Below the pieces are notes generated by a model. The model was not told where the DNA came from and did not search any database. It worked only from the letters and a program-made list of their open reading frames with translations. From Anoplopoma fimbria (taxonomy: Eukaryota; Chordata; Actinopteri; Perciformes; Anoplopomatidae), in contig NC_072469.1 in the NCBI RefSeq assembly GCF_027596085.1, forward strand, positions 12,855,914-12,919,913: a DNA stretch of 64,000 nucleotides. The letters are read 5' to 3'. Position 1 is the stretch's first letter. Each line of letters opens with the position of its first letter. Of the stretch, positions 57,838-64,000 are shown one piece after another. Position numbers and translations under genes: made by a program.

Positions 57838-58310
57838 GTGAGCGACGTCTGCCATTGTTTTTAATCAGCGACGATGTTTTTTTATTTTATTTTCATAGCT
57901 AATATTAGACAAAAGCATCCGGCTGAAGGGACAGTGTATTAATATGTAGAGACGATGAGTCGGTTGTGTTTTGAGGCTTCTCGCTGTGATGTAGCCCCGA
58001 TACGTGCCGCCTGCTATTGTTTTGGGAGCGTTGTTCGCCAAATTCAATTAAGAAGTTGTATAATTGAACAGTCCTTCGCCCTAATGCCAGATGTACACTC
58101 ATCGTAAAGGGCAAACTGGGATCTTTATAAAATGAATGGCATTGTGTGGTAACTTCGGCACATCAAGAAACACTTCATATATATAGATATATATATAGAT
58201 ATACAATTTCAACTTTTGTTATAGTAGCACGCCATTCCCCTCGATTGTGATGTAAAGAAAAAAATGCATATTCAAAAAGAGGTGATGCTGGTGGCTTAAT
58301 GTACATGCTG

Positions 58311-58340
58311 GAGAGAGGAGAGGAGAGGAGAGGAGAGGAG
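58311..58340. repeat. (GGAGA)n pentanucleotide repeat
   Basis: Five to six GAGAG/GGAGA units. Confidence 0.9.
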
Positions 58341-59269
58341 GCTACACCAGTCCTTTCTTAAACGATGAAACCACAGTGAGAGGTTCTGTCAGAACGCCAA
58401 GGAGGCTACCTGGGATTCTGTCATCCTTTGTCCTTGTGCCCAGAACCCTGACACTACTCACTGGGTTACTGGGCTTGTAGGACAGACACACTCACAGGTG
58501 TACAGCAGCAATCTAACTGTACCAATGATGTCAAATGAATGACTCGCTTCTCATAATGTGATTTGTAAGTGTTGTCACCTTTTTTTTTAGAGATTTTCCT
58601 CACCTTGATTCATGTATTCTTGTCGTGAGTCCAATTGACTGCCATACAAGTGTTCCTGTTTTCTTAACCTTGTAACACATGCATTTTGACGTCTCCAAAT
58701 CCAAACAATTTTCAGTCGTGTGAATGTTCTGGATGTCATTGGGGATTTTAGGATCATTTAGACACGAATGAGGGGACGACAATGATCTCGACTTTATTTT
58801 TTTTTGACAGGGCTTTGAAGGTAGCACGCCGTGGTCATGATCAACCACTCTTTCTGCTGGTCTACTGCTGCTGATATTCATGTCTCTTCGTGTATTATTA
58901 ATACTCATCATTATTATTTTATTTCATTCAGCAGACTTAGTGAGCACATCCATTTTGGATGTGAGCAGACGGCTGAGGGGGTACTGGAGCCCTTAGACCT
59001 CACGCTGGTGCTGCCGCGTTCACTTTGATATGTGGCTCTGACAACTTGTACATTTAGATTGAGGCTGCTGATGTTTTGTTTAATTTTTGAATGCTTTGAG
59101 CTGAGAAAGCGCAAATCACTTATGTCTTTTGTTGAGGTGGAAGAGCCTCGCAGACAGCAATTAGACACTGGGAAACAACACTTTGGGTTAAGATGTCTCA
59201 GTGAAAGCGATGCAGCTTTAGTTTAGAATCGTAGGAGTTTCAAGATCCTGTCCAAACTCATGATGTGTC

Positions 59270-59460
59270 TTTTTGTCACTTTTGGACATTGGGCATTGAA
59301 AAACACAACCACCTTCATGTCAGTTTTCCTAAACCTAACTACGTTATTTTGTTGCCTAAACCCAACTGTGGGTAGTTATTTTAAGCCAAACCATGATGGT
59401 TGATATATTGCATGTCGTGACTACTTCACGAGCTGCCGTGAGACAGCATTGTAAAGATGT
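59270..59460 (-). repeat. dispersed repeat family R4, copy 4 (minus)
   Basis: The reverse complement carries GTCTCACGGCAGCTCGTGAAGTAGTCACGA, ATCATGGTTTGGCTTA, TTGGGTTTAGGCAACAAAATAACG and GTTAGGTTTAGGAAAACTGAC. This matches copy 1 at 21390. Confidence 0.75.
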
Positions 59461-59609
59461 CATTGCTGCTGTGTCAACTAGTTGCACTCTGTTTACAGTC
59501 AACTTGTAGGAGTGATGGGATTTAAAGGTGTGGACCCAGTCCCCCACTCTCTGTGAGCCTAAGCCGGCTCATCAAAGATGTAAGTTCTTTATAGTGTAAT
59601 TTATTTCCC

Positions 59610-59915
59610 AGTCTGGCTGCTTTTGCTTTTTAATGCTTGTAACGGTGAATAAAAACGTACCCAGCTGTACAGGAACACTGTTGTTCCTTCATTTCATTGT
59701 CTTCGTGATCACCAGGTGATGTGGTGGTTAACTTCTACACTGTAATCTATAGGCTTTAGCTGCTTTTTCAGTTAGACATCTTCAATCACCTATTGTAGAC
59801 TTTTCTTTCTGCTTCTCCCTGAAATCGTTTTTATTGTCTTCCAAAAATTGAAAATGTCTTCAGGGAGTGCAGTTAGTGACAGTGTGGGCTCCGTGGTAAC
59901 TCAGACAGCTTGACT
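59610..59915 (+). repeat. dispersed repeat family R5, copy 2
   Basis: Diverged copy of 50000-50325 with the same ordered phrases, ending TTAGTGACAGTGTGGGCTCC. Confidence 0.7.
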
Positions 59916-61379
59916 TAGCCACCATGGAAAATATTTTTGCCATTAATCCTTGAACTAATGAGTTACTTGATGATGACACATAATTGCATTCATATGACTT
60001 TGCAACAAGATGTTCAACACAGAGTGGAAACCTGCCAATATAGGAGAAGAAGCACCTGGCACATTATGGCTTTAACGCTTTAGAAGCTTAGTTATTCAGT
60101 CTGATGCTTGGTTGTAGAAGGAATACTAATGCCACACAAACACACAGAGTTAGAGAGAGAGAGATTCTCAGGGTGTGACTGCATTACCTTCCAGAGGCTT
60201 TCTACAGTACGTTAGTTCTTAGCATCACTTCTTGTTGGATGGGATACACTTTAGTGTTTTAGTGGTTCCTCCTGGCCCCTGGTCTCTACACACTGTAACA
60301 ATATTATGTAATGTACATATCGCTGTAAGTGTCAAGAATACACCATTAAAGAAAGCTGTGGGTTTGTTTCTTAATTTAATTTTTTCCCCTATCAACTAAA
60401 GTCAAGGCCTGTTTTTTCTTCTGTCTCACGGAGCAGACGACTCCACTAGAAAACAAACAAACCTTGGACATGGAAATAAAGTGATGCTGCTAATGATATC
60501 ATGTTGTTTGATGTTTAAAAGCCCACTGGTTTGTGATAGTTACAACAATGCAAAAATGACATCTTGCTATTGGAAGATGTCTGGACTGGACCAGTGTAGC
60601 TGCAATGGCTTAGGTTGTGGTAATGGTTGTATGAAGTGTGTCATCACTGATCACTCCTGAATCACATTGTTTTATTGCGTCATTTTTACGCCCACTGGCA
60701 CGTAGCAAATGGTGGCAGGCTCAGGAGGAATCTAGTGATGACTTAATGTGTATTGCCTGGCTGGGACGGCAGCCATTATGAAAGAGAACACAACGTAGAC
60801 TCATTTTTGATATGCATTACATGCTGTATAACTTAATTTGAAGTTATGTTAAAATGCTTAGAAAGTAAAGCCTGGTTAATTTGCTCATTTCAAATTGTGC
60901 TCCTGCTATTGACCATCCGGCACTGGTGAATCAGTGGTCACTGACTAAACCCTGCACCACCTGCAGCTTGTCAAGATGCTGAGAATTATGCAAGTTAGAA
61001 TTAAAGAGCTAGTTTGAATTATTGTGATTTTGATTTATCACACAGTATGTAATTACATTTACTGTTATTTTGAGTGGGTGTGAGCTTTCCCAATGTTTTC
61101 GATGTGGAGATTTGACTTGGATTCACTCTATGGGAGTGATTTATTCATTCCAAATTGCTACAGTTCATTGTATCAGTACCCTTAGCTGCTACTGTATAGC
61201 AGGAATGTTGATGTGTGATTGTGATTTTTGGACATGTCAAAGGGTGTTTATTTAAGTCAAATCATACCTGGTTTACTGTGTATTTACAGAATTAGCTGAT
61301 ATGAAATGAGCTTTCACAGAGTGTTGGTTGGAAAGGAAGGAGATACCCATGGAAACCATTTTCAGGCGTTCATTTTATA

Positions 61380-61585
61380 TGATGTCTCAAAATGAACCTC
61401 CGGTTCTGAAAAGTGAAGCATTAAAATTGCATTCTCTCTTTAATTGTGTAGACGTCTATGAGAAAATGACTACTTCTCACTTGATTTATTCCCTCAGTAA
61501 ACATTGTAAACATGAGTTTATGGTCTCAGTCTCTAGTTTCAAGTCTTTCTCAATATGGCGCGATTAAGTAAATTATGGTCCCACA
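61380..61585 (+). mobile_element. repeat family R1, truncated copy
   Basis: Starts AACCTCCGGTTCTGAAAAGTGAAGC and continues through GTCTATGAGAAAATGAC, GTAAACATGAGTTTATGG and GTAAATTATGGTCC. It lacks the 3' half of the element and also the GGGGGCGACTCC block. Confidence 0.8.
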
Positions 61586-61859
61586 TAAGAGGCGTAGCTC
61601 TTTGGCTGCTGCCTTTTGAGCTGACTCTACGTTACGAGGCATAGTTCTCAGGATGGTTGCTAATAAACCTGAGATTGTTGTTCATCAAAACATCTTATCT
61701 ATGAGGTGGCAGTATTGATGACTGAAGTCTAAGCAAAACCTGTACTGCTACCTGCCTTGGTCAGGGACAATGTGACACATGTTATAATTTAATTTGTCTT
61801 TGACTATTGTGGACCATTTGTGTTCCTCTATTTAGTTTACAAATGGACAACGTCTTGTG

Positions 61860-61930
61860 TTTTCGTATTCACCTGCCGCCCCTGAGATATGAACCGAACC
61901 GTGGACTTTGAGAATGGTTACACCTCTATT
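61860..61930. mobile_element. hAT-like element end fragment
   Basis: Contains ATGAACCGAACCGTGGACTTTGAGAATGGTTACACCTCTA, the same ACCGAACC/GGTTAC terminus style as the element at 30700-31530. Confidence 0.45.
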
Positions 61931-64000
61931 TCGAACAATGCCAGTTGTTGGCCAAAGTAGAACTCTCAACTGAACCCATGTAAATATTATACTTACTGTT
62001 TACATTGAAAGCATTTTGGGAATTATAGTTCCAAAACTGATTATTTCACAAAGAGAAGTAAGCAAAAAAGGATAAGGGGTCTAGTTGTCTGAGGACTTTG
62101 AAACCCCTCATCTACAGAAAGAAACATCCAGCTGATGCAGAAGGAAGATGGATAATATTGTAATTCCCTTTCCCTCATGCCCCTTTGCTTGAATCCTGTT
62201 TTCTTATACAACAAAGAGAAGCTGTGACCTTGATTTGACCTGTTCAGGCCACCGTATACCTGCTCCTGCTAGAGCGGCTTGTGGTGTGCAGCCATGCAGT
62301 TAATAAACAATCCTTTTCCAGGCTTGCAAGAATATTGTTTCTGTGCCTATAATTGCATTATCACGGAGTTATATGATCAAGGTTTGTTTCATTTTGGCAT
62401 GGAAAATGCATCTGCATTTCCAAATAGGAAAAGCTCCTCTGCACCTCCCCATGAAAACTAATGACAGTTATTTGTATTTAATATTGGCGTGTCTTTGCTG
62501 CTCTCTGCTGGACAAAACCCAAACATAATACACCTTTTTGTTTCCTTTGTTGTGATTTGATTTTAACATGGAACGTTTTAAATGTATGTCACATGACCCT
62601 CAAAAGGATAAGAGGGTATAACTAATGGATGGATGAGAAGCAAGTCATCCAGTTGTTAAAGCTGGTGCAACGAAAATCTAAATAGCTGTCCTTTTTTAAT
62701 GTGTTTTTCATTTCATCATTACACAGTAAATGTATACAAAAACAGAAATAGATATAACAATGTGTATTGTGTTTCACTTTATTTTTTCTTTGAGTTGTTT
62801 TCATTAAGGCACTTTAAATCTCCAAAAAGGCTGCCTGGTCTTCAGTCAGAATCTTGTGTATTTTGACAGTTCAATATAAAACCTTTTTTTTGGTAGCCTT
62901 TATTGAAGTAAAATTAAATGACTACTTTTCAAACAAGTAACAGTATCCTGGACACATCTCTTGGAAAAAAGAGTTATGTAAAAGCAGTTTTAAAGTAAAA
63001 TCCTTTTTAATTAGCGCTATCGGTGCTCACGCGTTAAAGGCAGTTTTCTTTTTACTTTTGTCTTAAACTGGAATGAGTCGATAGTAATGCAGGTGTTTTA
63101 TATATATATTTTCTATTTCAAAAGATAATTTCTCACATAGAAAGATTTTTTTATTTTTATATACAGTGCACAGTATTTAGATCATTATATGACCAATAGG
63201 TACGAAAACAGTAGAGTACTAAGGCTAGATCCAAACTTATGCTTTTCTGTTTTGAAACGGGGTTCTAAAATGAAAATGATATCTGTCCACAGAGCTGTTC
63301 CAGCAGCATTTTAGAAATTATTATTATTTATGTAGAATATATCCTCAAAACAAGTATTTTAGTACGCTTTTATAATAAAAGGTTAGTGTTGATACCAAAG
63401 ATCTAGCTCTATAATTTTCCTCAACCCAAATGGATATATTTCGTTGAAAATAAAAAGGTTTATTTTTCAAACTTAGTTACGAGGTTGCGGATCTTGCTCC
63501 ATCTCTCTCTATCACACACATCAATTTTACTTCAAAATGAACAGGTACAAATTTAAGTTTTACTAGGTTATGGATCAATAAATTCGATCACACACGTCTC
63601 TCACTTGTTTTCTTGGTTCTGTTTTTGTCTGTTCTCAAACTCGTAGCTCTGCTGGGTGGCTGAAGTCCTTGTCGTACCAGAGAACATTTATGTTTTTGTT
63701 CATTTATAGTTTCTTTGTGGACTTCACAATTGTTGTTAAGAAAAAAATAAGCATTAATAAATTTTGTGTCCATCTCCCTGTTTAAAGCTGCAATCCTTGA
63801 CTTCAAAAGTATGTTTAGCTACTCTAAAACTCTGGAGTATTTTGGAAGCTTGGCGTAAACCTAGCAAAAGATATGCATTTCAAAGCAGAAACGTAGTAGT
63901 GTAGACGTAGCCTAAAACATACAGGCAGACCAGTAGATAAACAGATTTTCTTCATGCTTCCTCCAGCTCTGTTTCCTCCTAACTGTTGTTTACACTTCCG

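Larger units (their letters stand above)
57838..64000 (+). other. vopp1: first intron of the vopp1-like gene (incomplete)
   Basis: Begins with GTGAGCG and runs past the window end. It holds a (GAGAG)n run near 58311, R4, R5 and R1 repeat copies and a hAT-like end fragment, but no second exon that I could recognise. The remaining sequence is AT-rich and unremarkable. Confidence 0.55.

Noticed and set aside
59580..64000. Second exon of vopp1
   Set aside because: I looked for the Cys-rich HCWYFEG-type exon and found no matching frame with an acceptor; it probably lies downstream.

Overview
The window is a piece of a bony-fish (teleost, probably percomorph) nuclear genome. The evidence is the exon-intron structure of vertebrate genes, very long and frequent (GT)n/(AC)n arrays, and relics of teleost-type transposons: hAT, Tc1/mariner and TTAA-target MITEs, a tRNA-derived SINE, L2/CR1-like and L1/Tx1-like LINEs. 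No prokaryotic genes, CRISPR arrays or operons are present. All calls come from reading the sequence; no database search was run.

Three real protein-coding genes are visible, all on the + strand. (1) 1961-2086 is the last coding exon of tgfbr1 (TGF-beta receptor type I, ALK5), followed by a probable very long 3' UTR to about 8550. (2) lancl2 (LanC-like 2) is complete: a probable non-coding first exon ends at 27279, nine coding exons run from 28307 to 47937, and a poly(A) signal lies at 48722. The joined frame is 433 codons plus stop. It keeps the N-myristoylation start, all seven LanC G-x-x-G motifs and the Cys-Cys-His zinc site. (3) 57787-57837 is the signal-peptide exon of a gene that best fits vopp1; the rest of that gene lies beyond the window.

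Between tgfbr1 and lancl2 (about 8.6-26.6 kb) is intergenic DNA rich in repeats: (GT)n arrays up to 146 bp, LINE 3' tails, a degenerate LINE reverse transcriptase on the - strand, and several dispersed families with other copies in the lancl2 introns and beyond. One 124-codon ORF (9509-9883) has no recognised family. lancl2 introns hold a SINE, a hAT-like element, an L1/Tx1-like relic and two copies of an unnamed ~480-bp repeat. The 48-57 kb spacer holds a TTAA-bounded ~1-kb element, a fold-back Tc1/mariner MITE, a GGTTCTA-type minisatellite and an inverted pair of dispersed repeats.

The genes do not form a pathway together. tgfbr1 is a signalling kinase, lancl2 a myristoylated glutathione-linked LanC protein, and vopp1 an endolysosomal membrane protein. 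lancl2 and VOPP1 are neighbours in human too (7p11.2), whereas TGFBR1 is on human chromosome 9, so the tgfbr1-lancl2 junction is the lineage-specific part. I see no convincing undescribed biological system. The most interesting signals are MITEs sitting exactly at both ends of lancl2, an 86-bp repeat fused to long (GT)n arrays in two places, and a multi-copy unnamed repeat family.
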